The position numbers and the translations under genes are program-made. DNA of 64,000 nt from a bacterium. GTDB lineage: Bacteria > Pseudomonadota > Gammaproteobacteria > GCA-002705445 > GCA-002716945. The stretch lies in the NCBI GenBank assembly GCA_029979505.1, contig JAPOHH010000001.1:119034-183033 (forward strand). Reading direction: 5' to 3'. A model generated the notes under the pieces. That model was given only the letters and a program-made list of their open reading frames with translations, made no database searches and was not told the origin of the DNA. Shown here in pieces: positions 16,950-25,355 of the stretch (the stretch's first letter is position 1; the number at the start of each line of letters is the position of its first letter).

Positions 16950-17958
16950 TTAATTCTCTATTTATATGCTTTTTAATATTTTCTAGTAAGTTATTTTTAC
17001 ATTCATAGTAAGCAGTTTGAATTGCATTGTAATATGAAAAACTATCTGCGCTTCCATGGCTTTTTACTACAATACCATTTAATCCAAGAAAAGATGCGCC
17101 ATTGTATACTCTTGGATCCATTTTATTTTTAACTCCTTTCAGGACAGGAAAACTAACTAATGCAGATATTTTATTATAAATATTTTTTTCAAATTCTGTT
17201 TTAATGAAATGTTTTATCATTCCCGCTACACCTTCAATACTTTTAAGAGCTATGTTTCCTGTAAATCCATCTGTTACTATTACGTCATAATCTCCACTGA
17301 ACATACCGCTGCCTTCTGCAAAACCTACATAATTAATATTAGAATGATGCAGTAAATCTGCAGCTAACCTGATTTCTTCTTTTCCTTTAAATTCTTCAGA
17401 GCCAATATTTAATAATCCTACTCTTGGATTATTTGAAATTTCTAAACTTTTTACAACAGAAGAACCCATAACTGCAAATTGATATAGGTTTTGAGCATCA
17501 CAATCTATGTTTGCCCCTAAATCAAGAACTTGCATAAATTTTTTCTTAGTTGGTAAGGATGTGCAAATTGCAGGTCTATCAATTCCATTAATTGTTTTAA
17601 GAATTATTTTTGATAATGACATTAGAGCTCCGGTGTTACCTGCGCTAACACATGCATGAGCTTTTCCTTCTTTCACTCGATTAATGGATAATCTCATCGA
17701 TGATTTTTTTTTACTTCTTATTGCACTGACAATATCATCATTCATTTTAATAAATTCATCAGTATGAATAATATTTATGCGATCTAATATATTATTTTTT
17801 GAAGTTGTTAAAGCTTCATTTATAAGAGATTTATCGCCAATCAAATCAATCCTGAGGTCTTTAATATCATTAAGAGATTTTAGAGCACCAGTTATTGCTG
17901 GAGCAGATCCTTTGTCTCCACTCATTACATCCAATGCTATCGTAACAGTACCTGGCAT
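16942..17958 (-). CDS. plsX: Phosphate acyltransferase PlsX
   Basis: A 338-residue PlsX. The N-terminus IALDVMSGDKGSAP, the VSAGNTGALMSLSK motif near residue 105, VLDLGANIDC near residue 150 and VTDGFTGNIALKS near residue 230 are all family signatures. It makes acyl-phosphate from acyl-ACP for phospholipid synthesis. It lies 12 bases after rpmF and overlaps fabH, the classic arrangement that links ribosome and membrane synthesis. Confidence 0.96.
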   Translation of the reverse strand: MPGTVTIALDVMSGDKGSAPAITGALKSLNDIKDLRIDLIGDKSLINEALTTSKNNILDRINIIHTDEFIKMNDDIVSAIRSKKKSSMRLSINRVKEGKAHACVSAGNTGALMSLSKIILKTINGIDRPAICTSLPTKKKFMQVLDLGANIDCDAQNLYQFAVMGSSVVKSLEISNNPRVGLLNIGSEEFKGKEEIRLAADLLHHSNINYVGFAEGSGMFSGDYDVIVTDGFTGNIALKSIEGVAGMIKHFIKTEFEKNIYNKISALVSFPVLKGVKNKMDPRVYNGASFLGLNGIVVKSHGSADSFSYYNAIQTAYYECKNNLLENIKKHINRELND

Positions 17959-17970
17959 TATATGGATATT

Positions 17971-18180
17971 CTACTGTTCTTGAGCTGATTCTTCTTTAGG
18001 TTTTTTTACTTTTGGTGTAAAAATTTCTTTTCCACGATAAAAACCATCTTTTGATATATGATGTCTTAAGTGTTTTGAGCCAGTAGTTGTATCAGATGAA
18101 ACTGATGATGCAGACAACGAGTCATGAGATCTTCTCATATCACGTCTTGATCTTGATTTTTTACTCTTTTGAACTGCCAT
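17971..18180 (-). CDS. rpmF: 50S ribosomal protein L32
   Basis: The track ORF starts at 18360, but the real L32 start is ATG 18180, giving the typical [20 protein letters not shown] beginning and a 69-residue protein. L32 is usually near 57 residues; here an acidic and proline-containing tail ([10 protein letters not shown]) extends the C-terminus. No zinc-binding cysteines are present, so this is the C-minus type. The yceD (DUF177) gene that normally precedes rpmF is absent, because only 118 bases separate this start from the divergent maf gene. Confidence 0.94.
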   Translation of the reverse strand: MAVQKSKKSRSRRDMRRSHDSLSASSVSSDTTTGSKHLRHHISKDGFYRGKEIFTPKVKKPKEESAQEQ

Positions 18181-18298
18181 TTCGTTATTCCGTATCGTTG
18201 AGATAACGTATTCTAAGCAATAATAACCTGACAAGCAATTATTAATACCAAAATTAACAATTTTATGTATTTTATTGGTATTATCTTCTATTAAAATT

Positions 18299-18880
18299 AT
18301 GACATTAATACTAGCATCAAGCTCAAAATTTAGAAAACAGCTTTTATCTAAGCTAAACACACCTTTTAAGTGCGTTAGTCCTGATATTGATGAAAGAAAG
18401 CTAACAACAGAGACTGTTACACAGTATGTAAAACGTTTATCTATAGAAAAAGCTAGAAAAGTAGGTAGAAATCATCATAACTCAATAATTATTGGGTCTG
18501 ATGAAGTAGCTGATTTAGATGGTAAAATACTTGGTAAGCCGCACACCAAAGAGGTAGCTAAGAAACAACTGAAAATGTTATCCAATAAAGAAGTAATTTT
18601 TAGAACAGGATTATGTGTACTCAATTCAAAAACAGGAAAACATTATGCATCAGTGAGTAATTATAATATATTTTTCAAGAGTTTAACTAATAAAGTTATT
18701 AATAAATATCTTAATAATGATGATGTATTAAAATGTGCGGCAAGTATAAGGATAGAGGGTTTAGCGATCAATCTGGTGAAAAGTATGAAAGGTAATGACC
18801 CGTCATCAATAATGGGGCTACCTTTGTTGAAATTAATAAGTTATCTAGAAAAGTTTAATGTAGAAATTATGTCAAAATAA
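18299..18880 (+). CDS. Maf-family nucleotide pyrophosphatase (YceF-like)
   Basis: A 193-residue Maf/YceF protein counted from ATG 18299, which gives the expected [14 protein letters not shown] start; the track's earlier start at 18275 adds eight residues. The DIDERK motif near residue 30, the SDEVADLDG region near residue 70 and the [12 protein letters not shown] motif fit the family, which hydrolyses modified nucleotides such as m7GTP. In E. coli yceF is likewise divergent from yceD-rpmF. Its stop codon directly abuts that of thiL, so the two genes converge with no spacer. Confidence 0.88.
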   Translation: MTLILASSSKFRKQLLSKLNTPFKCVSPDIDERKLTTETVTQYVKRLSIEKARKVGRNHHNSIIIGSDEVADLDGKILGKPHTKEVAKKQLKMLSNKEVIFRTGLCVLNSKTGKHYASVSNYNIFFKSLTNKVINKYLNNDDVLKCAASIRIEGLAINLVKSMKGNDPSSIMGLPLLKLISYLEKFNVEIMSK

Positions 18881-19825
18881 TTACTTGTTGCGAAAATGGT
18901 CATAACCTTTCGTTTTAACTTTATAAGCCTTGCCATCTTTATAATAATTATATCCTTCAGAGGTAATGCATCCGATTTTAGTAATTTTTATTTTAAGTCT
19001 ATTAGATATATCATTGATATTATTAATATTTTTTTTACTAGCTGTAAAGCAAAGCTCATAATCTTCTCCTCCACCTAAAATACACTCCTCTATATTTTTA
19101 TTTGAGATATATTGATTAAACTTAGTTCGTAAAGGAATTTTATCAATATCCACTTTAAAGCCTTTATTTGATGATGTTACGATGTTTTTTAAATCTTTTG
19201 CTAGTCCATCTGATATATCTATACAAGATGATGCAAATTTAGAGATCTCTAATCCCAGATTAACTCTTGGCGTTGGGTTAATAAGATATTTTTTGAAATA
19301 ATTAAAAGATGTAGGATTTTTTCTTGATAATAAGGCAGCTCTCGCATTTCCAATGGTGCCAGATACATATATATCATCTCCAAGTTTAGCGCCACTCCGC
19401 ATAAGAATCCGATGCTTCTGAATACCTATCATTTGTATCGTTATGCTTAAAGGCCCTTTTGTAGTATCTCCGCCAACAATAGATATTTTGTGTTTTTTTA
19501 ATAATCTTTGTGAGCCTTTATAGAATCTCTTTAACCATGATTCTGACATTTTGGGGAGTGTTAATGCATACATTGCATATAACGGTTCACATCCCATAGC
19601 AGCTATATCACTAATATTTGTTGCTAAACACTTATAGCCAATATCTTCGGGAGAGTAATCTCTAGTAAAATGTGGACCTAACAGAGATGTATCTGTGGTG
19701 AAAACATATTTACTTTTATTTGAAAATTTGAGGACTGAACAGTCATCGCCGATTCCTTTAATAATGCTGCTATTATAAGACTTTAACTTTTCTAAGAAAT
19801 TTACAAAATCTTGTTCACATTTCAT
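18881..19825 (-). CDS. thiL: Thiamine-monophosphate kinase
   Basis: A 314-residue ThiL counted from ATG 19825; the track begins at a TTG 24 bases upstream inside nusB. GIGDDCSVLKF near residue 24 is the metal- and ATP-binding signature. TTDTSLLGPHF, ISDIAAMG, GGDTTKGP and CIDISDGLAKDL follow in the expected order. It phosphorylates thiamine phosphate to the active diphosphate. The order ribH-nusB-thiL is the usual gammaproteobacterial one. pgpA, which often follows, is not present. Confidence 0.94.
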   Translation of the reverse strand: MKCEQDFVNFLEKLKSYNSSIIKGIGDDCSVLKFSNKSKYVFTTDTSLLGPHFTRDYSPEDIGYKCLATNISDIAAMGCEPLYAMYALTLPKMSESWLKRFYKGSQRLLKKHKISIVGGDTTKGPLSITIQMIGIQKHRILMRSGAKLGDDIYVSGTIGNARAALLSRKNPTSFNYFKKYLINPTPRVNLGLEISKFASSCIDISDGLAKDLKNIVTSSNKGFKVDIDKIPLRTKFNQYISNKNIEECILGGGEDYELCFTASKKNINNINDISNRLKIKITKIGCITSEGYNYYKDGKAYKVKTKGYDHFRNK

Positions 19826-19832
19826 TCTATTT

Positions 19833-20228
19833 TTAGAGTGCTGTATCAAGTGCTTTGTTTAGAAATGTATACATTTTTGGTGACGAGTATTTTTTTGCAA
19901 TATTTAGATACTCATTAATAACAATATTCTTTGAATTATTGATAAACATAAACTCGCAAACACCTAGATGCATAATACAAAGATCTAGTATAGGCATATT
20001 TTCATAAGAAACATTAAATTTAGACTTTAAAAGCTCTATAATCGTTTCTGTATTAGCAACATAATTACTAAGTATGTCATTAAGAAGCTTTTGATCATAT
20101 GGACGCTTTTCTATAAAGCTGAACATTACATCTTCTAATGAATCATCTTTAATTTTCATCTGATAGAGTATTTTAACTGCAGATTCTCGTGCAATTAATT
20201 GTGGCTTATATTTCTTATTAGTTGTCAT
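19833..20228 (-). CDS. nusB: Transcription antitermination protein NusB
   Basis: A 131-residue all-helical NusB. It starts with the RESAVKILYQMKI segment of helix 1 and ends with the VINEYLNIAKKYSSPKMYTFLNKALD region that is diagnostic for the family. It binds boxA RNA with S10 (NusE) in rRNA antitermination. The start overlaps the ribH stop by 11 bases, consistent with coupling. Confidence 0.93.
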   Translation of the reverse strand: MTTNKKYKPQLIARESAVKILYQMKIKDDSLEDVMFSFIEKRPYDQKLLNDILSNYVANTETIIELLKSKFNVSYENMPILDLCIMHLGVCEFMFINNSKNIVINEYLNIAKKYSSPKMYTFLNKALDTAL

Positions 20229-20751
20229 GTTTATTCAAAAATCTCAAAGTATCAAGTGTTACCATTGCATATTCAAAACCTTTATTTAGTTTTATGCCAG
20301 CCCTATCTACCGCTTGCTCTTGTTTTTCAACAGTTAATATTCCATTTAAAATTGGTATTTTTGTTTCTGTTGATAACTTGCATATAGCATTAGTTACTGT
20401 AGTAGACAAAAATTCATAATGTTGTGTCTCACCCTTCACTATGCAACCAATGACTAAACAAATTTTAGGCTTATACTTTGTAATTATCTTTTCGGTACAT
20501 AAAGGCAACTCAAAGGCGCCACCAGGAATTTTTATTTCAGCTATATTTCCGTGAAAATTATTATTCCCAAGTGCATTAAGATATCCATTTAGCAGACTTT
20601 CATTTATCTCATCATTATAACTAGAGTGAGTAATAATAATATCAAAATCAATATCGTTATCATTTAATGAATCAAGATTGTATAGTTTATATTCTCCTAT
20701 CGTTTTATCGTGTTTGATAAGATCTTTTATATTTTTATTAATAGATGTCAT
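20218..20751 (-). CDS. ribH: 6,7-dimethyl-8-ribityllumazine synthase
   Basis: A 177-residue lumazine synthase. IPGGAFELPL near residue 74, CIVKGETQHYEFLS near residue 103 with the catalytic His, and PILNGILTVEKQEQA near residue 134 are the three active-site signatures. It condenses the RibB product with the pyrimidine from RibD. About 20 extra residues precede the core compared with E. coli RibE. It lies one base after ribBX and overlaps nusB. Confidence 0.95.
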   Translation of the reverse strand: MTSINKNIKDLIKHDKTIGEYKLYNLDSLNDNDIDFDIIITHSSYNDEINESLLNGYLNALGNNNFHGNIAEIKIPGGAFELPLCTEKIITKYKPKICLVIGCIVKGETQHYEFLSTTVTNAICKLSTETKIPILNGILTVEKQEQAVDRAGIKLNKGFEYAMVTLDTLRFLNKHDN

Positions 20752-20752
20752 A

Positions 20753-21841
20753 TTATTTAGTTATGTATTTCACTACTTGCAACCCAAATGCATTAATTCC
20801 ATGATATTTTTTAGGTGCACTCATAAGGTTCATTTTTCTTACACCAATATCATTGAGTATTTGTGCGCCTATACCAACAGTTCTGTAGTCTTCATATACC
20901 CCTTTGTTTGATTTCTTTTGTTGAATAGTCTCAATATTTGATGTGTCTGCTTCAGACATAGTATTTGTTATAAATACTAATGCTCCTTGCTTAGATTTAC
21001 TTATTTTTTTTAAAGCATCATCGAGAGGCCAACTACTAGGAGAAATTAGCCCAATAGTATCTGTTAGTGTATTTTGAACATGAACTCTAGTAAGAGTTGC
21101 TTTTTCTGGAGATATTTTATTCTTAATTAAAACAAAATGTATATTTTCTGTAAGAATATCTTTATAAAAAACAGAAGTGAAAGCTCCATATTTTGTTTTA
21201 ATAATCTGTTGACTGACTCTTTGAATTGTTTTTTCATTGGATATTCTATATTTTATAAGCTCTTCTATTGTTCCAATCTTAAGCTTATGTTTCGTTGCAA
21301 ACTTAATAAGATCTTTTTTTCGAGCCATCGTTCCATCTTCATTTAGAATTTCTACAATTACCGATGATGGTTCTAATCCAGCTAATCTTGCTAAATCACA
21401 GCCAGCCTCAGTATGGCCTGCTCTTGTTAGGACTCCGCCATTTTTTGCCATTATAGGAAAGATATGACCAGGCTGGGCAAAGTCAGAGGGCTTTGCATTT
21501 TTTTTAACAGCAGCCTGGATAGTCTTAGCTCTATCAGATGCTGATATACCAGTAGTCACTCCTTTGATTGCGTCGATAGAAACAGTAAAGTTTGTTTCTT
21601 TAGATGATTCACTGCCTTTTTGTTTCAGTAGTGACAGACTTAGCAATTTACATCTAGATTCTGTCAAAGTTAAACAAATTAAACCTCTTCCTTTTGATGC
21701 CATGAAATTAATATCTGCAGCATTAACAAATTGTGATGCCATTACAAGGTCGCCTTCATTCTCTCGGTTTTCATCATCCATAATGATTACCATTTCACCT
21801 TTCTTAATCGATTCTATAATTTCATCTGTAGAATTAATCAC
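20753..21841 (-). CDS. ribB: 3,4-dihydroxy-2-butanone-4-phosphate synthase with degenerate GTP cyclohydrolase II-like domain (RibBX type)
   Basis: A 362-residue protein beginning at GTG 21841. Residues 1-200 are a full DHBP synthase with MDDENRENEGD and RAGHTEAGCDLA catalytic motifs. The C-terminal half follows the GTP cyclohydrolase II layout and keeps the final RTVGIGAQIL and GVRKMNL segments. However, the zinc-binding Cys cluster and the GSLRCDC-type motif are missing, with NTLTDTIGLISPSSWP in that area. It therefore probably makes only the four-carbon precursor, as described for RibBX proteins, and a separate GTP cyclohydrolase II must exist elsewhere. It overlaps ribE by 8 bases. Confidence 0.9.
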   Translation of the reverse strand: MINSTDEIIESIKKGEMVIIMDDENRENEGDLVMASQFVNAADINFMASKGRGLICLTLTESRCKLLSLSLLKQKGSESSKETNFTVSIDAIKGVTTGISASDRAKTIQAAVKKNAKPSDFAQPGHIFPIMAKNGGVLTRAGHTEAGCDLARLAGLEPSSVIVEILNEDGTMARKKDLIKFATKHKLKIGTIEELIKYRISNEKTIQRVSQQIIKTKYGAFTSVFYKDILTENIHFVLIKNKISPEKATLTRVHVQNTLTDTIGLISPSSWPLDDALKKISKSKQGALVFITNTMSEADTSNIETIQQKKSNKGVYEDYRTVGIGAQILNDIGVRKMNLMSAPKKYHGINAFGLQVVKYITK

Positions 21842-22421
21842 TATAGCTCCCTAACTTTTCTATATATTTCGCTAACATATCAAGCTCTATATTAACTTCA
21901 CTGCCAACAGTGTAAGACTTAAAAATAGTGTTTTGATATGTATGAGGGATAATCATAACACTAAACTCTGAATTAGATACATCATTAACTGTCAGACTTA
22001 CCCCATCAAGTGTAACTGAACCTTTTTTAATTATATATCTTGATAAACTTGGATTTATTGAAAATGTAATATCCCAAGAGTCATCTACTCTTGTAATCTT
22101 AATTAATTTCACAATACCATCAACATGGCCTTGAACAAGGTGGCCGCTTATTAATTTATTTATTGTTAATGAGGTTTCAATGTTGACTTCATTATTATTA
22201 GCAAGATATTTTAAATTAGTTTTTTGATTAGTTTCAGGAGATAATGTAAACGAGTATGTACTATTATCAATATCATCAACTGTCAAACAAGCTCCATTCA
22301 CACAAACGCTGTCACCAAGCGAATAACTAGTATTCTCAATTATAATATCAATACGTGATGACTCTCCATTATTTTTAACTGAAGAGACCTTACCTATTCT
22401 TTCAATAATGCCTGTAAACAT
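21834..22421 (-). CDS. ribE: Riboflavin synthase alpha subunit
   Basis: A 195-residue protein made of two lumazine-binding repeats. Each repeat starts with a similar motif: MFTGIIERIGKV at residue 1, and SGHLVQGHVDGIVKL near residue 96. SVCVNGACLTV and GSVTLDGVSLTVNDV are the paired substrate-binding stretches. The enzyme dismutates two lumazine molecules to riboflavin. It shares its ATG with the stop region of ribD (1-base overlap) and overlaps ribB. E. coli calls this gene ribC. Confidence 0.95.
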   Translation of the reverse strand: MFTGIIERIGKVSSVKNNGESSRIDIIIENTSYSLGDSVCVNGACLTVDDIDNSTYSFTLSPETNQKTNLKYLANNNEVNIETSLTINKLISGHLVQGHVDGIVKLIKITRVDDSWDITFSINPSLSRYIIKKGSVTLDGVSLTVNDVSNSEFSVMIIPHTYQNTIFKSYTVGSEVNIELDMLAKYIEKLGSYSD

Positions 22422-23524
22422 TAGCCTCTTCTCATATCTATATAAAGATCATTTTCATATGATTTAATGTTTTTAATTTTATAAGTTTTTTTATCTTTTA
22501 ATTTTTTTATCGGATTTATCCCTGAAAAAGATATTGATTTATTACCAAGAATCTTTGGTGCAACAAAATATAACAATTCATCAACAGCATTCTCACTCAA
22601 TAATGTTCCTGAAAATCTAGATCCACACTCAACAAGTATGTCATCTAAACCATACATTTTTGCAATACTATAAATATCTTGTAATGCAATTTTATTATCA
22701 ATCGTATTTACATACTTTATAACAACATTATTATTATATATCTTGACCGGAATATTACTTGAATTATTCATACTAGTAATAATAATTACCAGGCGATTTG
22801 TTTTAAAGATATTTGAGGAGGGAGGCACAATAAGGTTTCTATCAAGAATTATTAGTGCTGGCTGACTGGGTAATTGTCTTAGCAAACTATCATCCCGAAT
22901 ATTCATTTTTGGATTGTCATGAAGCACAGTGTTGCTCGTAGTGAGTATTGCATTAACTTCTGCTCTTAATTCTTGTACAAATTTACGAGATTTACTGGAT
23001 GTAATCCACTTACTTTCTTTTTTCATATTTGCTATTTTTCCATCAATAGAAACACCTAACTTTAATCTGATATACGGTTTGTTAAACTTATATTTATAGT
23101 AAAATGATTTATTTAATTCAATTGCCTCTTGTTCGCAAACGCCAATCGTAACATCTATTAGATTATCTCTCAGTTTATTTATACTTTTTCCATTTACGAG
23201 AGGATTAGGATCCGATGAAGCAATTACAACACGTGATATTTTATTTTTGATGATTGCATCAACGCATGGAGGTGTGTTTCCATGATGATGACATGGTTCA
23301 AGTGTAACATAGAGAGTCGCATCTGTTAGTTTCTGATTGGCTTTATCTATTGCATCTTGCTCTGCGTGCTTATCTCTAAATTTTCTATGATAACCCGTGC
23401 TAATTATTTTATTATTTTTTACTAATATCGCGCCGACCAGAGGATTGGGATGTGTTCGATATCTACCTCTTTTAGCTTGCTCTATTGCAATTTTCATATA
23501 CTTTATATCTTGTTCTTTATTCAT
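22421..23524 (-). CDS. ribD: Bifunctional riboflavin deaminase/reductase RibD
   Basis: A 367-residue protein counted from ATG 23524; the track extends one TTG codon further. The N-terminal deaminase domain has the zinc site HAEQDAI and EPCHHHGNTPPC (residues 48-85). The C-terminal reductase domain has RLKLGVSIDGKIA near residue 150 and ILVECGSRFSGTLL near residue 295. It carries out the second and third steps of the pyrimidine branch of riboflavin synthesis. It overlaps nrdR by 8 bases. Confidence 0.95.
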   Translation of the reverse strand: MNKEQDIKYMKIAIEQAKRGRYRTHPNPLVGAILVKNNKIISTGYHRKFRDKHAEQDAIDKANQKLTDATLYVTLEPCHHHGNTPPCVDAIIKNKISRVVIASSDPNPLVNGKSINKLRDNLIDVTIGVCEQEAIELNKSFYYKYKFNKPYIRLKLGVSIDGKIANMKKESKWITSSKSRKFVQELRAEVNAILTTSNTVLHDNPKMNIRDDSLLRQLPSQPALIILDRNLIVPPSSNIFKTNRLVIIITSMNNSSNIPVKIYNNNVVIKYVNTIDNKIALQDIYSIAKMYGLDDILVECGSRFSGTLLSENAVDELLYFVAPKILGNKSISFSGINPIKKLKDKKTYKIKNIKSYENDLYIDMRRG

Positions 23525-24017
23525 CAATTTTTATTTTTTTCTGATTTTTAATCATTTCTGGTGAAGGTTGTTTTTCTAAATTCTCGATAATTTTTGTAAA
23601 AGAATCAACATTATCAAATCTTAAATAAACAGACGCAAATCTCAAGTAAGCAACTTGATCAATCATAATAGTTTCATTCATTATAGTCTCGCCAATTATT
23701 TTTGATGATATTTCCTTATTTGGATACTGTGAGCATTTAGTGAGAACTTTTTGAATAAGTTCATCTATTTCATCTGTTGTAATCTTTCTTTTTTCGAATG
23801 CACGATTTATTCCTCTTCGTATCTTAGTTTCATTGAATAATTCGCTAGACCCATCAGACTTAATTACCCTAGGATAATTAAGTTCTGATGTCTCTAAAGT
23901 ATTGAACCTAGCTTGACAATTTAGACACTCTCTTCTTCTTTTTATAGAATAAGAGTCTTCGTTAAAACGCGAGTCTATGACTTTTGTTTCTGCTGAACCA
24001 CAAAATGGGCAGCGCAT
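23517..24017 (-). CDS. nrdR: Transcriptional repressor NrdR
   Basis: A 166-residue NrdR. An N-terminal zinc ribbon (MRCPFCGS and CLNCQARFNT) precedes an ATP-cone domain, with VIKSDGSSELFNETKIRRG and YLRFASVYLRFDNVD. NrdR represses ribonucleotide reductase operons in response to dATP/ATP. It lies 8 bases downstream of glyA and upstream of ribD, the standard glyA-nrdR-ribD order. Relative to many homologues it has a slightly extended, Lys-rich C-terminus. Confidence 0.96.
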   Translation of the reverse strand: MRCPFCGSAETKVIDSRFNEDSYSIKRRRECLNCQARFNTLETSELNYPRVIKSDGSSELFNETKIRRGINRAFEKRKITTDEIDELIQKVLTKCSQYPNKEISSKIIGETIMNETIMIDQVAYLRFASVYLRFDNVDSFTKIIENLEKQPSPEMIKNQKKIKIDE

Positions 24018-24025
24018 AAATTTCT

Positions 24026-25297
24026 CTAAGCTACAGCTTGTTTGCTAGATGAATATACTGGAAATTGAGAACATAAATTAAGAACTTTCTCTTTTATTTT
24101 TTTTATCTCAGCTTCATTTTCCATGTTTTCCAATACATCGCAAATTAAGTTACCTAGTATTTTAGTTTCATTCTCCTTAAAACCACGAGTTGTAATCGCT
24201 GGTGTTCCAAGTCTAATGCCGCTTGTTACAAAAGGTGACTGCGGATCATTTGGCACAGAGTTCTTATTAACAGTAATATTAGCACTATGCAATGCAGCGT
24301 CTGCTGCTTTACCAGTTAATCCTTGTTTAACTAGACTTACTAGCATAAGGTGATTTTTAGTTCCGCCAGAAACTACTTCAAATCCTCGATCAATCATAGT
24401 TTGAGCAAGAACATTAGCATTATTTACGACTTGTTGCTGATATTCTTTGAATTCAGGCTGCAAAGCTTCTTTAAATGCTACAGCTTTAGCAGCAATAACA
24501 TGCATTAAAGGCCCACCTTGAGTTCCTGGAAACACTAGTGAATTAAATTTTTTCTCTAAGTCTTCATTTGATTTACAAATAATTATTCCACCTCTAGGTC
24601 CTCTCAAAGTTTTATGAGTTGTAGATGTTACTACATCAGCATGAGGAACAGGATTCGGATATAAACCAGCAGCTACTAAACCAGAAACGTGTGCCATATC
24701 TACATGAAAATATGCTCCCACAGATTTAGCAATATTAGCCATTCTCTCCCAATCTATGACTTGAGAGTATGCTGAAAAACCACCAATAAGCATTTTTGGT
24801 TTGTGTTCTTTTGCAAGCTTTTCAACTTCATCGTAATCGATTAAGCCATCCTCATTAATACCATACTGAACTGCATTAAATATTTTTCCTGAGAAATTCA
24901 CTTTTGCACCATGTGTTAGATGTCCACCCGCATCAAGTGACATTCCTAAAATTGTATCACCAGGGTTAAGTAGAGCTAAATAAACAGCTGCATTAGCTTG
25001 TGAGCCAGAATGAGGCTGCACATTAGCATAATCAGCTCCATATAATTCTTTTAATCTATCGATAGCTAGTTGTTCTGCAACGTCAACATTTTCACAACCG
25101 CCATAGTATCTTTTTCTTGGATATCCTTCAGCATATTTATTAGTCATTAGAGATCCTTGTGCCTCAAGAACCCTAGGGCTTGCATAATTTTCAGAAGCAA
25201 TTAATTCAACATGCTCTTCTTGTCTTTTAATTTCATTTTTCATCGCCTCATTTAGCTCATCGTCAAATCCGGCAATTTTCATATCCATACTAAACAT
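24026..25297 (-). CDS. glyA: Serine hydroxymethyltransferase
   Basis: A 423-residue SHMT counted from ATG 25297. The track starts four codons upstream at 25309, but a GGAG ribosome-binding site lies within those codons, 6 bases before ATG 25297. The PLP-lysine motif [15 protein letters not shown] lies near residue 225; [13 protein letters not shown] and [12 protein letters not shown] are also conserved. It interconverts serine and glycine with tetrahydrofolate, feeding one-carbon units into purine synthesis. Confidence 0.96.
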   Translation of the reverse strand: MFSMDMKIAGFDDELNEAMKNEIKRQEEHVELIASENYASPRVLEAQGSLMTNKYAEGYPRKRYYGGCENVDVAEQLAIDRLKELYGADYANVQPHSGSQANAAVYLALLNPGDTILGMSLDAGGHLTHGAKVNFSGKIFNAVQYGINEDGLIDYDEVEKLAKEHKPKMLIGGFSAYSQVIDWERMANIAKSVGAYFHVDMAHVSGLVAAGLYPNPVPHADVVTSTTHKTLRGPRGGIIICKSNEDLEKKFNSLVFPGTQGGPLMHVIAAKAVAFKEALQPEFKEYQQQVVNNANVLAQTMIDRGFEVVSGGTKNHLMLVSLVKQGLTGKAADAALHSANITVNKNSVPNDPQSPFVTSGIRLGTPAITTRGFKENETKILGNLICDVLENMENEAEIKKIKEKVLNLCSQFPVYSSSKQAVA

Positions 25298-25355
25298 AGT
25301 GTTCTCCATTAATGTATTTCAGCAACAAAATTTTACCACCATCAGTGTTTTTTGT

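Noticed and set aside
20753-21841. Bifunctional RibBA
   Set aside because: The GTP cyclohydrolase II zinc and catalytic residues are absent.
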